Made by a program: the position numbers and the translations under genes. Below, piece by piece: positions 46,242-57,835 of a stretch of 64,000 nt of DNA (positions are counted from its first letter, which is position 1; the number at the start of each line of letters is the position of its first letter). Below the pieces are notes generated by a model, which was given only the letters and a program-made list of their open reading frames with translations, had not been told where the DNA came from and did not search any database. This DNA is from Apostichopus japonicus (Eukaryota; Echinodermata; Holothuroidea; Aspidochirotida; Stichopodidae). The stretch is taken from contig NC_092565.1 in NCBI RefSeq assembly GCF_037975245.1, forward strand, positions 3,905,499-3,969,498, read 5' to 3'.

Positions 46242-49202
46242 CTGTAACACAAATCAATACGGTAATATTATAATCATTAAAGTAAATACGTTTTCGCGCA
46301 AACGATTCATGATTCACAATGGGACTATGTTTAACTTATTCCTTGCCGAATAACATAAGGGCTAATGTCGTATCACCTTTTTTTTCATATAGCGGAATAT
46401 AAATAAGTTCTGATAAATTTTTCAATGAAAAAACATAGAGTTTAAGTCTGATGCAAGACTAACCGTTAGCATGCATATATTGGTACGAACAATTATACAG
46501 GCCTATACATAAAATTTGACCCAAATCCTATTGAATTGAAATCCTATTCACGTCATTGTGTAAAAGCTTATTTGGCAACGCATATGATCATGTGTACTGT
46601 CAACACCCAAAATCCCAAGGAAGAGATCATGTTGTAATATTAACCTTCTCACAATTTTGTGATTGTTTTCTAATTAAACTCACCCGGATGAATATTCCGC
46701 CTCATTATGGATTATCTTTCTGTTCCATGTGTGTGCGCATATATTATTTTGAGCTATTGTTATTATCCAATAATCGTAGAGTGGCCTTTATCTTAGCAAT
46801 TGGGTTATCTTCGCGTCAAGTAAACTATGTCGCTCGCTCCCAGATGTTTTGAATGGTCAGGGGCTTTCAAAATAGCTTACGCCATTATGTAAATCTATAC
46901 ACGATGGGTTGGACCGATGCCCCCCAGGAAGAATAGTAATCAATAATTCGATATCAATGAGTACTTCTTTTTTGGCAACAGTACAAATGAAAATAATAGG
47001 GAGTTCTGTATCGGAGGTTACTATAAATATACTCTTAGTTACCCTGGTCTAAATGTGCACGAAAAGATTGTATAGAAAGTGTATTGATAAAAAACATACA
47101 ACATGTGTTTTCAACGGAGTTTGAAAGGGGTTTCGCTAAACCCATTCAATTCATATTGTGTAAGTTTCAAGGTTCACTCCAGCCAGAGGTGGATCGACCT
47201 ATTGACCGTACTGGCTCGAAACCGGTGTGGCGCTGTGTCCGACCTGCCGAATAGTGGCGCCGAGTTCCGTTTTGATTGCAAATGGAGCTACTTAATTTGG
47301 TCCGCTACTATTTTCAAGGACCCTTGCACCGCTGGTTTGATCACTGAACCGGTATGATTCTTATTTGCCCCAGGGCAGTGGACGGCCTTGACTCCAGCTA
47401 TAATGTACATGGTTCTCAACATGCGATTGGTCGTCGGTAGTCGGTGTCCAGAAATCCTATGCAAAACCTTCCATACCTACGTTTTTAAAAAAAAAAAACA
47501 ACATAAAAACATAACAATATGACAGTATTTTTACCAAACGGATGTTCACTAATAAGCGAGTAATGAGCTTAATTGGAACCTAAATATTTCGTCGCCCAGA
47601 CACTTTTCACAATATTAATTCATCAAATGCAAAAAGTAAGTAAATATTCCTCAAAATAATCATGGTTTTATCCTCATTATCTGTGAGCATTATGGTTGTT
47701 ATGGTAACTTCGCTTTTTAATAACTTCAAAAAAATTACCGAAAGTATACTACAAACAGGTACTTTTAACATATCGCAAAAAAAGATCATTCGATTAAATA
47801 TTAAATATTTATTGCGTTGAACAAACATGTATAAAGTTGTGTTTTGCTTTGGGTTATAACTTTTAATCATTCGAACTAGCGGATGGTGTCATATCTTTCT
47901 TTTTCTTCCTTTTTTTCAATTGGATATAACCTTCAATCAAATTAGGAGATGTATGTAAGTTGGCACCTTTGTTGGTTGTTCCAACATTTTGTATTCATTT
48001 ACATTATCATCGTGTTACTGTGCATTATCTTCATGTACTTTTACATTATCATTTCGCCTTGTATAGCTTATCTATGGGTGATGGGACAAAGGGAATTAAG
48101 GGGCCATCCATGCCCTTTTCAAGTTTCATGTTTTATTAAAATCCAGTATAAATACATAAAAGTACATATTTAGAATAGTATATGAAAAATAGTTAAGAGT
48201 TATAAAGCTTGAAATAGCTTGGAATAGCTTTCACCTCCTCCCCCCCCCCCCCCCTCCTACCAGTACAAGAATGATGGTTACTCCCCTGAGTTTCACCCAC
48301 CGTTTTGAACTTCATAACTATTGTTTGCTTAATTGAATTTTGAATTGTCCATGGAAGGGCGCACCCAGATAAACGTCTTAGGGGGGGGGGGGGGTGAAAG
48401 GGTTTTGGCCTCCGGAGCCCCAACATCCCATGCCCATGCACTCACCCATGCATCATAGTTTCAATTTCTTCGACTTCACGGTTTACATAAACGCTCGCTC
48501 CCTTACCCCTCCCTCCTTGTGCCTAATACACACTAAGTCATCAACAAGTTTCAGTTTATGCCAAGAAGGTGGGTGTGATGCTGACAGCAATTAAGGAACA
48601 ATTTTTGCACAAAGAGTACAATATATCATATCATTATGTGACACGTACGTACTGGTCAGGAAATAACGTACGACGCATGAAGTAGGCTATAATAAAGAAT
48701 TATCCGCCACCTTTAAGGGCTATGCACCAAAGTCAGTTAAGATAATATATGGAGATCATACATGTCATTATCAACCAGATAAGAGATCTCTTCTCAAACA
48801 ATTTAGATCGTGAGCGTTTGGGCGCATAGTTCAGTGCGTCATCAAACCAGAGCGCACATTCGTTGCTTACAGTGCGCATAACTGTTCCGCGTGGCACTTT
48901 GCTGTACTTTGCTATATAGATACTATTTTACTATTGCTATGTGTGTGATAGAATGAGTACTTCGTTACCTTACTTCGCATTGTTCTAGTTATACGTAAGT
49001 GGATCTTGGTAATGCACTTAAGTAGTACATCGGAATTTCACTTTAACAGTGAAATTCAAACAGATTTTCTATCCTAGGGAGTTCATGAAGTTTCCAATAT
49101 CGCAACACTCCGTTAATCGAGTGTTTCGTAATAAGCGCGCGCTTTTTTAATTTTTACGTGCGTAGGCTATATAGCTGTTGCGTGTATATTCCGTACATAA
49201 CA
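46242..49202. other. Intergenic between lectin gene and duplicated gene
   Basis: The promoter of the lectin gene and its missing initiator exon should lie here, but I cannot place them. C- and G-tracts at 48240 and 48381 suggest transposon ends. From about 48810 the sequence is alignable by eye with the region upstream of 51480, so it belongs to the duplicated unit. Confidence 0.45.
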
Positions 49203-49256
49203 ATGGTACTTTTCGTGTTTCTTTCGTTGCTACCAACAAAAGTGTACTATCGCTGA
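49203..49256 (+). CDS. Upstream ORF, 17 codons, copy 1
   Basis: ATG to TGA encodes MVLFVFLSLLPTKVYYR, 49 bp upstream of the main start. The same frame is intact in the other copy with two residue changes. Expression and the transcript start are not known; if present in the leader it could affect translation of the main frame. Confidence 0.4.
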   Translation: MVLFVFLSLLPTKVYYR

Positions 49257-49305
49257 TACTATCACGTTGTGCTTTACAAACTTACTGAGATATTTCAATT
49301 TGAGA

Positions 49306-49345
49306 ATGCATCTTCCGAGTGCTTTGACCGGGAAGAACCTTGAAG
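49306..49345 (+). CDS. Unrecognised 162-aa protein, copy 1, exon 1
   Basis: ATG opens MHLPSALTGKNLE and is followed by a GTAAG donor, leaving one base. The start is chosen because exon, donor and downstream phase are all kept in the second copy. The assembled protein (exons 49306-49345, 49694-49960, 50130-50311) is basic, with a KGRKRC cluster and LLPAKRRRC, a possible nuclear signal, and a C-terminal block ending TRSDQLSSELDFKCLL. I do not recognise the family. No signal peptide or membrane segment is visible, so an intracellular, perhaps nuclear, role is inference only. Confidence 0.8.
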
Positions 49346-49693
49346 GTAAGAAGAATTTAATTATCTCAGCGTGTTCAGTAAAGTTGAAATAATATAAGGC
49401 AAACTGCAAGAATGAGTTACAATTATTAAGAGCAACGTTGGACCACGTTGATCGCATTCAATGTGTTAGGCCCATACAGCCTTTATTCATTGCACGGTTG
49501 TCATGTATAGCCTAACCAAGGCATAGTATGTAAGCAACTCATCTCCACAACTCTCTTTACAATATTCCCTTTCCTTGATTATCATAGGTCGATTGCATTC
49601 AAGTAAACAAATTACTGTATTTAACTATAGGTATCTCGTGATATTTGTGTAAAGACCACATTGCTTAAATTCATCGTGTTCTCTGACACATAG

Positions 49694-49960
49694 GAATAGG
49701 GAGTGGAAGGGAAAAGGATTCATCCAGTGATGTTGAACCAAGTTTGGCCTTGACAACCAAAGGACGGAAACGTTGTCATCTTAATGACTGCGAAGGAGAA
49801 ACGTTACGTTTCTCCGTAATGCCGAATACGCCTTTAACACCTTACCTTCTCCCTGCTAAGCGGAGGCGCTGTTCAGAAAAGCCAAGAAAACTTTCGATGA
49901 ACAGTGATCCGTCAAGTCTGGATGAGACTAAATGGAAGGGGTACCGTGACGTCACAAAAG
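49694..49960 (+). CDS. Unrecognised 162-aa protein, copy 1, exon 2
   Basis: The acceptor is ACACATAG and the donor is AAAAG before GTAAAT; phase 1 in and out. Residues include ALTTKGRKRCHLNDCEGETL, then FSVMPNTPLTPYLLPAKRRR and SLDETKWKGYRDVTK. The TPLTPY segment next to a basic cluster is a plausible phospho-regulated nuclear signal, but this is inference. Confidence 0.85.
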
Positions 49961-50129
49961 GTAAATAAATGGATTAATTCTTAAGAAGAATATTGTCATA
50001 TAAAATAAAACAGATAAAACACGAATACACGTAATTGATATATGTGTCTGAGTTCTTGTAGGACTTTTCTGTATCTCAACAATTGCATTAAGAAAACTTG
50101 CACTTAAAAGTTGGAATTATTTCTTTCAG

Positions 50130-50311
50130 TATCCCGAAGCAGGCCAAAGAAACAGAAACCGAGTTTGGCTAAAGTTGAACGGTGTTTGGAGTATCCCATC
50201 AAGAAAGAGGATATCTACGCCTTCATTCACAACATCCGCTTGGATATCACTAGATCGGATCAACTATCCTCAGAACTGGACTTCAAATGTCTGCTAACTT
50301 CGAATGGATAA
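50130..50311 (+). CDS. Unrecognised 162-aa protein, copy 1, exon 3
   Basis: The acceptor is TTCTTTCAG; the first codon is completed as Val. Residues run SRSRPKKQKPSLAKVERCLE, then YPIKKEDIYAFIHNIRLDI and end CLLTSNG before TAA. The basic start and the amphipathic YAFIHNI segment are identical in the second copy except for single substitutions. Confidence 0.85.
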
Positions 50312-51478
50312 ACAACCGATGTAAAGAGGGTTAGCCTACTTGCCAACTGGTTCCATACAAAACCACACGGAGAGAACGTCAAATACAACATTCATGTTTT
50401 GTATCATATCATGACAACAACAAATTACACATTTGTTGATTTATATTAGCACGATTTTACGTGCATGCTCACTTTTATTTTTATATTCAATATATCAACA
50501 AAGTGAAAATTATTAATATTTTTGTACAAGTTTTAATCATAGAGCTTCAATTATATTTATTTATTATAAGTTTACAATTCTTCTTCTCTGTATTTGTTGT
50601 GTCTTTGTCTTCTGAAAGCTCATCAGCATTGCTCTCCAATAAGCATGAAAGTTTAACTTATATGGCAAACTTCAGCAAGGCAATCAAGCAATCATCAACC
50701 TACCCCCCCCCCCCCCCAGGCGGCCACTATTGTCCATGGTCCTTTCCATTACATTCAACTAAAATGAAAGTTTTTGCCCCAAAACGATGGATCGCTGCTT
50801 ATTGCTTTCAAATTTTCAAATTTCGTGGTCTGAATTAAGTTCAGAAGGATTAAATTTGGATCACGATATTTCATGCTTTAACCATGTAAACTCTAAATAC
50901 TTCTGCCCGCGTGCACCGCCAGGGAAATGTAGTAGCATTGACCACTCCAAACATAAATAATGATATTGTATAGCACTATATATAACGTATATCTTTTCTC
51001 AAAACACGTAACTTGATCAAGAGCATGGTTACACTATTTGGGCACATAGCAACAAACAGTTATAGTACGTGCACACATATTAAAGTGCGTCAATCAAGCC
51101 ACTGTGCACGTTCGATTCTTTTCATTGCGTTCGTTTCTTTTGTTGCGCCCACTTGTTGCGTGTGGGGCTTTACTACCCCAGAGAAATTTTACAGCGCTCT
51201 ACAACATACTTTGACTATCCCTGGTACATTTTTATTGATGCAAGAAGAGATACTTTATTATCTAGAGTAACATGGCTACATGTATGGTTACACGTCATAG
51301 GATCTTGTAGTAGACCATAAATGGTACATCGTCATTTCATTTTAGAAGTACCGATACATGAAGTCTCTTGCCATACCAACAACCCTCAACCGAGTGTCTA
51401 GTATTATACTGAGCGCGCGTTCTTTTCTGTCGTGCGTTGTCCAATCGTCATTGCGCGGGTTCGTTCGTATACATAACA
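50312..51478. other. Spacer between duplicated genes
   Basis: Holds the 3' flank of copy 1, including ACACATTTGTTGATTTATAT near 50427 and a C-tract at 50703, then the upstream region of copy 2. The open frame at 50461-50838 has a counterpart downstream of copy 2 and appears to be shared non-coding flank. Confidence 0.6.
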
Positions 51479-51532
51479 ATGGATCTTTTCGTGTTTCTTT
51501 CGTTGCTATCAACAAAAGTGTACTATCGCTGA
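51479..51532 (+). CDS. Upstream ORF, 17 codons, copy 2
   Basis: ATG to TGA encodes MDLFVFLSLLSTKVYYR, the counterpart of the frame at 49203. It differs at residues 2 and 11 and keeps its length and stop. It lies 49 bp before the main ATG. Confidence 0.4.
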   Translation: MDLFVFLSLLSTKVYYR

Positions 51533-51581
51533 TACTATCACGTTGTGCTTTACAAACTTACTGAGATATTTCGAATTGAGA

Positions 51582-51621
51582 ATGCATCTTCCGAGTGCTT
51601 TGACCTGGAAGAACCTTGAAG
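51582..51621 (+). CDS. Unrecognised 162-aa protein, copy 2, exon 1
   Basis: ATG opens MHLPSALTWKNLE with a GTAAG donor, matching copy 1 except Gly9 to Trp. With exons 51971-52237 and 52396-52577 it encodes a full-length 162-residue paralogue without stops or frameshifts, so it is potentially functional. The function is unknown, as for copy 1. Confidence 0.8.
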
Positions 51622-51970
51622 GTAAGATTCATTTAATTATCTCAGCGTTGAGTAAAGTTGAAATAATATAAGGCAAACCGCAAGAATGAGTTACAATTAT
51701 TAAGAGCAACGTTGGACAGTGTTGATCGCATTCAATGTGTTAGGCCCATACAGCCTTTATTCATTGCACGGTTGTCATGTATAGCCTAACCAAGGCCTAG
51801 TATATGTTAGCAACTCATCTCCACAACTCTCTTTACAATATGATTCCCTTTCCTTGATTATCATAGGTCGATTGTATTCAAGCAAACAAATTACTGTATT
51901 TAACTATAGGTAACTCGTGATATTTGTGTAAAGACCACATTGCTTATATTCATCGTGTTCTCTGACACAG

Positions 51971-52237
51971 GAATAGGGAGTGGAGGGGAAAAGGATTCAT
52001 CCAATGGTGTTGAACCAAGTTTGGCCTTGACAACCAAAGGACGGAAACGTTGTCATCTTAATGACTGCGAAGGAGAAACGTTACGTTTCTCCGTGATGCC
52101 GAATACGCCTTTAACACCATACCTTCTCCCTGCTAAGCGGAGGCGCTGTTTAGAAAAGCCAAGAAAAGTTTCGCTGAACAGTGATCCGTCAAGTCTGGAT
52201 GAGACTAGATGGAAGGGGTACCGTGACGTCACAAAAG
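51971..52237 (+). CDS. Unrecognised 162-aa protein, copy 2, exon 2
   Basis: The acceptor is CTGACACAG and the donor is GTAAAT; same length (267 bp) and phase as copy 1. Nine base changes from copy 1, seven of them replacing residues (for example Ser to Leu after KRRRC and Lys to Arg in DETRWKG). The basic clusters are kept. Confidence 0.85.
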
Positions 52238-52395
52238 GTAAATAAATGGATTCATTCTGAAATTTTGTGTAACTTTTAAGTAAAATATTGTCATATAAAA
52301 TAAAACAGATAAAACACAATATGTTATGAGTTCTTCTTATAAGACATTTCTATTAAGAAAACTTGCACTAAAAAGTTGGAATTATTTTCTTTCAG

Positions 52396-52577
52396 TATCC
52401 CGAAACAGGCCAAAGAAACAGAAACCGAGTTTGGCTAAAGTTGAACTGTGTTTGGAGTATCCCATCAAGAAAGAGGATATATACGCCTTCATTCACAACA
52501 TCCGCTTGGATATCACTAGATCGGATCAACTATCCTCAGAACTGGACTTCAAATGTCTGCTAACTTCGAGTGGATAA
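52396..52577 (+). CDS. Unrecognised 162-aa protein, copy 2, exon 3
   Basis: The acceptor is TTCTTTCAG; same length (182 bp) as copy 1, ending CLLTSSG before TAA. Four base changes from copy 1, three replacing residues (Ser to Asn, Arg to Leu, Asn to Ser). The YAFIHNIRLDITRSDQ block is unchanged. Confidence 0.85.
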
Positions 52578-53330
52578 ACAACCGATGTAAAGGGGTTACT
52601 TGCCAACCAGTCACCTGTTTTGTATCATATCATGACCACAAATTACACATTTGTTGATTTATATAAGCACGAATTTACGTGCATGCTCACTTTTATTTTT
52701 ATATTCAATATATCAACAAAGTGAAAATTATTTCTATTTTTGTACAAGTTTTAATCATAGAGCTTCAATTATATTTATTTACTATAAGTTTACAAATCTT
52801 CTTGTCTGTATTTGTTGTTTCTTTGTCTCTTCTGAAAGCTCATCAGCATCGTCCTCCAATAAGCATGAAATTTAAAGTTATGGCAAACCTCATCAAATCA
52901 ATCACGCAAGCATCAAGCTCCTCGGGCCTGCCCCACCCCCACCCCCCTCCCAATCCTATATTGGCGCTGATATACTGTCCAGGGTCCTTTTCTTTCCATC
53001 ACACAGGGAGGACGTCAAATTCAATGCTACTATTGGCTCATATTTTGTAACATATCATAAAAACACATTACACATTTGTTGATTTATATTATTACGATTT
53101 CAGGGGAAGGTTAACAATTCTTTTATATTCACATATCAACAATATGAAAATTATGTATATTTTTGTGTAAGTTAATGATATAGATCTCCAATAATTTTGA
53201 TTTACTTATCTCCTTGTTTATTACTTTCTATTCTCCCTTCTTTGTCCCTCTTCGGAAAGCCCATTAGCATTTCCATCCAATAAGCTTGAAAGTTGAACTT
53301 ATGGCAAACTTCAACAAATTTACACTTGAG

Positions 53331-54540
53331 ACACTTTATTCTTTAATTGACCAATCATACGGCAGTATCGGCAGGGGAAAATTGACGGGTCAGAAATTTC
53401 ACCAAAATGGTTCAGAAAGTTTTATCACGCTAAATTTACTTGGCAATACTGATGCAGAAAAGGATAAGAAACAATTACGTTAAAGAAGAAATTAATTTTG
53501 TATTGTTTTCTCGAAAAGTTTACTTATTCTAAACAAAAAAACTTTAATATAGAAAATTCGACTTCGTTTCCCAAAACTTCAACCTGTTATACCGAAATTC
53601 TATTTTTGTTGTGTCTGGAAATGTCGACTTTTTCAATTTCCTTTGACTAACGGTATTTTCTTGAATTTTCTATATATATGTAAAGTCAATTTCAACACTA
53701 TTTATCTTAAAACTTCAGATTTCCACAATTTGGGGAATTTTGAGCTTTTGTAAAAGTTTAACTGCTTTCTAAAACATTCCGTCCATTTCCTTCAGCTTTC
53801 GACTTTTCTCTGGAAACCTGGACTTCTTATATCTCGAAATTGCGAAAGTTTGGAGTAGCGTGATACTTAGCACTGGCCAGGTTAGGTTAGGCGTAACTCA
53901 GTGAGGTAAACGAATGCAGGCCACATATGCCGTTGAACATTCGGTGACGAAAAGTAGAAATTGTTAAAAAAGTTGAAAATTAAATCGATCACTGGATACA
54001 TCCAACAAATTGATCCTTAGGTCGCCTGGCGATATTTTGGCTCTATAGGATATAATGCAAATATCCAGCTGAATGATCCATGTATAGCGATCTAGGTACA
54101 ATGGTTGGGAGGGAGGAAATACGCGAAAATTTTCTTCACATATATCTTTCACAAACAAGAAAGTTTCTTATGGATATGATACCCCCCCTTTCCCCACCCC
54201 GCCTCCTAACACTGACAGATAGGATATTACAAAACTTCTAGTGTACAATACAGTCAAAAGTTCTTCAACATTGTTTTCAAAGGTTGCAAATGTTTGTTAC
54301 GGAGCCCTGGAAGGGACATTGGAAAATATTTTTTATTGTTTCCTTTTCAGGCTTTTTTGTTTGTTTTTTCTCTAGGCTTAGTTTCTAAGCCGGTGTATTT
54401 TAGCTCACGTGCACTTTGATTCTTCCTCTTCTTACTAGGCCTACTAGTTGGTTTGTTATTTGAGTGAAATACCTCAGAACAGAACAAGCAATCAAACACT
54501 GAACTGAACCTTCACTGTGGCAGACGACACCCATGTTAGC
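53331..54540. other. Intergenic, nothing identified
   Basis: AT-rich sequence with loosely repeated GAAATTCGAC and CTTTCGAC-like words around 53510-53850 and a C-tract at 54181. I see no gene between the duplicated pair and TTF2. Confidence 0.5.
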
Positions 54541-54543
54541 ATT

Positions 54544-54579
54544 TGACGTCAGGGTCAATAACAGGTCAGGCTGACGTCA
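54544..54579. promoter_or_regulatory. Two CRE octamers upstream of TTF2
   Basis: Two perfect palindromes TGACGTCA lie at 54544-54551 and 54572-54579, 28 bp apart and 140-175 bp before the TTF2 start codon. CREB/ATF-family factors bind this octamer. A promoter role is inferred from position and duplication. Confidence 0.55.
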
Positions 54580-54718
54580 TTATGAGAGGGGATTTTTAAA
54601 AGGTTGCAGATATGTGTCAGCGACAGATGCTGTGAAGTTTTTATCAACTGTCAAGGCAACACTTTTTGAAACTATCTTCGCAGTTTCAAATCTAGTGTAG
54701 TTCGAGGTCAACTTGACG

Positions 54719-54746
54719 ATGGAATTAAAAGTTTGTGAACAACACA
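54719..54746 (+). CDS. TTF2: TTF2 exon 1: start of GRF zinc finger
   Basis: ATG opens MELKVCEQH followed by a GTAAG donor; the next codon (A+AA, Lys) is completed by exon 2. The Cys6-x2-His9-x3-Cys13 spacing made by joining the two exons matches the N-terminal finger of known TTF2 proteins, which supports this start and this 28-bp exon. Confidence 0.85.
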
Positions 54747-55695
54747 GTAAGTGGCACCGAAGTATTTTCTTGATTAGACCTAGCCCGTTACACCAATGCG
54801 AAGCCTAACGTTGTGTTGTACGTAAAAGCACGTTATTCGCAAAGGCCTGTAACTGTAAGTAGGCTTTTACTTTCTAGACCTAGGCAACAGAATACTAGAG
54901 CTAACATAACTTACAAGTTACACTTATACTGCAGTGGATTGTATTCCACGGAGTTCCACTTGTGTGAAGTATCGATAAAATCTCAGGATTGGGAGGAAAT
55001 TACATATCCTTGCGACGAAGAAAATGATGATGATAACGGCATTAATAAGGCCTACAGTGGGCCTACACTACAGTTACATATTATCTAGCAATGCCTAGGG
55101 AGTAGGGTCTACAGATTAAACTTTAAAGTTAGGTCTTTTTTTAGATTTTAGATATTATTAAGGTCCTAGCTAGGCCTAAGTTAACTCAGAGCATTGATTT
55201 TGTAATTTGTAGCAATTCATAGATGTTCACACAGGTAAACTTGCAATTGATGTATTCAAACAACAGGCCTAAATTATGACTAAGAATTAATTAATGATAG
55301 ACTAGCCTAGGCCAAATTTACTTCTAGTTTGAGAAATAAATCAACCTACACGGCAGTATCTTATCAGACCTCAATTTTGTTAAGCTTTTTCTACCATTCC
55401 TGGAAGCATGTAATTTTGTGTTTGTACCAACAGCTAGATACACATCCAAAAATAAAATTAGGCTAATACTAGAGCTGTGATTTCTTTTTCATAAATTAAA
55501 AGGTAAAATACTCAGTTTAGATGATTGAAATGCTTGTCTAGGCCTAGTAAAAGAACTCATATACTGTATTACTTGATCATTTATAGTGTCAAAACAATAT
55601 ATTTTAAGATAAGTTAGAGCAGGAGCAGCTCTGTTAAATTCACTCACTTTGGAGACAATTTGCAATGTTCATTAGTAAGGCCTAGGTCTACATAT

Positions 55696-56387
55696 GGAAG
55701 CAGGTCACTTCGCCCAACAACCGTTTCGCCCAACTGCCATTTCGCCCAACCTTACCATTTCGCCCAACCAGCCTGGTCATTTCGCCCAACCAGCCTGGTC
55801 ATTTCGCCCAACCAGCCTGGTCATTTCGCCCAACCAGCCTGGTCATTTCGCCCAACCAGCCTGGTCATTTCGCCCAACCTTGATTAAATATGATACTTTA
55901 GTAAGGAAACGTTCAGGAATTGTTAACGTTACGGGATACGAACCAAACATTAAGGAAACTTGAGAAGTAGATAAACAACTGATGTGAACAATACCCTTGA
56001 TGAATGCCTGGCGGACTTGATAAACGCTTGACCGAAGTCACCAAGCAGAACAATAGCTGTGGATTAATAAACCAAATTGAACTAGTGAAATAGAAAAGGT
56101 GTTATTTTTCCACACTGATTCCCCTTTGTTTATGTAATAAAATAACTTCCATTGTATTCGTAACCGCCTAAAGTAGTGTAATCCTCCCATTACACCCGAA
56201 ATAACTGCTTAGACTCCGATCGATATCGGGCGGACCTCACTTTATTTACCTACCACGAAGTAACATAACCCAAAATAAATCAAATTGAACTAGTGAAATA
56301 GAAAAAGTAATATTATTCTGAAGGAATATTAGTAAAAAAAAAGTTGGGCGAAATGACCAACAAGGTTGGGCGAAGTGACCAGAAAGC
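55696..56387. mobile_element. Non-autonomous DNA transposon with subterminal repeats
   Basis: A perfect 16-bp inverted pair, GGTCACTTCGCCCAAC (55703-55718) and GTTGGGCGAAGTGACC (56365-56380), lies just inside the ends. CTACATAT flanks the element on both sides (55688-55695 and 56388-56395), an 8-bp target-site duplication. The left subterminal region holds five tandem 22-bp units (CATTTCGCCCAACCAGCCTG core), and the same motif occurs inverted on the right (GTTGGGCGAAATGACC). A 33-bp near-direct repeat (CAAATTGAACTAGTGAAATA) occurs twice inside. No transposase. It lies in TTF2 intron 1. Confidence 0.8.
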
Positions 56388-56724
56388 CTACATATCATTG
56401 GTAGTTTTCAGAGAACGCTCTTGAAACAACTACAGTTTTTCAAATGTTTTTATTTGGAAAAGGTAAGGCCATCTGACAGGTGAAATACATCTCCTACACA
56501 AAGTACATTGGTAGAACATGGACTACTGTAGTACCCAGTACAGTAGTAACTAAATGTAGCATAAAGTTGCAAAGTATTGACTATTACGGGTAGAGGTTTT
56601 AAGAGGTTTTCACTTTCAGTCCTTCATTCATGACTTTGAATCTATGTGCTCTATTGCACACTCTAGCTTACTGTATTTCAAGTACCGTATACCGTATAAC
56701 CTCCTTTGATGTCTTGTTTCGCAG

Positions 56725-56836
56725 AATATCCTTGTTTCCTAAAGACTGGTACCAAAGAAGGACCAAGCAAAGGAAAAAGTTATTACATCTGCGGCAGAGG
56801 TGCAGGAAAGCAATGCAGCTTTGTTGAACCGGTGGA
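56725..56836 (+). CDS. TTF2: TTF2 exon 2: GRF zinc finger
   Basis: The acceptor is TTTCGCAG and the donor is GTAAGT. Residues YPCFLKTGTKEGPSKGKSYY, then ICGRGAGKQCSFVEPV. The FLKTGxxxGPxKGKSFYxC...CSFV pattern is diagnostic of the TTF2-type GRF finger. It leaves phase 2 (GA+C gives Asp in DIPVSHC). Confidence 0.95.
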
Positions 56837-57835
56837 GTAAGTTAAAATAATGTATTCAATCTCGACAATCTAAACATTGTATTGAAACTATTTTGTAGTA
56901 AATAATCACACAAGGATACAATCATGATGATATTGGGCTACTATTTTCCCCGAGTTTGGCCCAATCACAGAGTTCAACACAACATACAGTTAAGCAATAA
57001 CATTGCCTTTGTCAAACCATGAATCGGACACAGGCAGGTGTATTGACTTTTCCATTTATAACTGTGGAACTGTACGTACATTAGGTTGTTTGCTGGACTA
57101 CTTGTTTTAAGCAATCACTACTGTTTGCTTAGCAACATTTCCCAGAGCAACTACATAATGTTGAACTCTCTTGCTCTTTCTCGAATAATGTTTTCCATAA
57201 CAGAATGAGCCGTTTGAAGGACACATTTCACAAATGCCTCAAGTAATTACTTCTTACCTCAGCTGTGAGCGTTCACTCTTCGTTGTTTGATACAATGCCA
57301 ATGTATTTGCTCATAAATGGGCCCGACAGATATTTTAACAGACCATATAAATACAAGGCACAATGTATTCACTGTCTGATTGTTGTAATTCCCATGTTCT
57401 CTGCGAATTGGTTAAAATTTAGGGCAAAGAAGTACTTTTTCATTATTATGTGATCATTAACCACACAAACTAGTACAAGCATGCAGTGTCGAGATTGGAA
57501 TCAGTTCGTTTACAGTTTTAATAATGGAATGCTTAATGAGGCCTTTCAAGGGTGACTTTAGGCAGTATTTTAGTATTGAAGGAAACTGAATGCTCGTACT
57601 GATTGTGTCTGGAGATAGCTATTCTGAAATTCAAGACATCCACCTTTAAAAGTAGGCTAAATAATCTCTGGCATTTTCCTTTTAAACTGTTAGACTTTTG
57701 TAAAAAGAGTGCACAAGTGCCTCGAAAATCAGTCATGAAACAGATTTTGACAACCATGATCAAGTTTCTAGGATCACATCAGAAATTTAATGTACTATAT
57801 TTGTTTTCAATGAACTGATTCTTTCTTAATTTCAG

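Larger units (their letters stand above)
48810..53330 (+). repeat. Tandem gene duplication, unit about 2.28 kb
   Basis: Start codons (49306 and 51582) are 2,276 bp apart and all exons, introns and flanks align. A third segment at about 52990-53330 repeats only the 3' flank (ACACATTTGTTGATTTATAT, then CCAATAAGC and ATGGCAAAC). The copies differ by 14 of 489 coding bases by my count. Confidence 0.9.

Noticed and set aside
46126-46317. Single-exon start of the lectin gene at 46314 (MNHES frame)
   Set aside because: The frame opens with GTG, not ATG, and meets a stop just upstream; the ATG at this place is in another frame and stops after 18 codons.
50461-53050. Open frames at 50461-50838 and 52679-53050 as a further duplicated gene
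   Set aside because: They lie in the 3' flank copied with the gene pair; the two frames diverge at their ends and contain low-complexity hydrophobic sequence.
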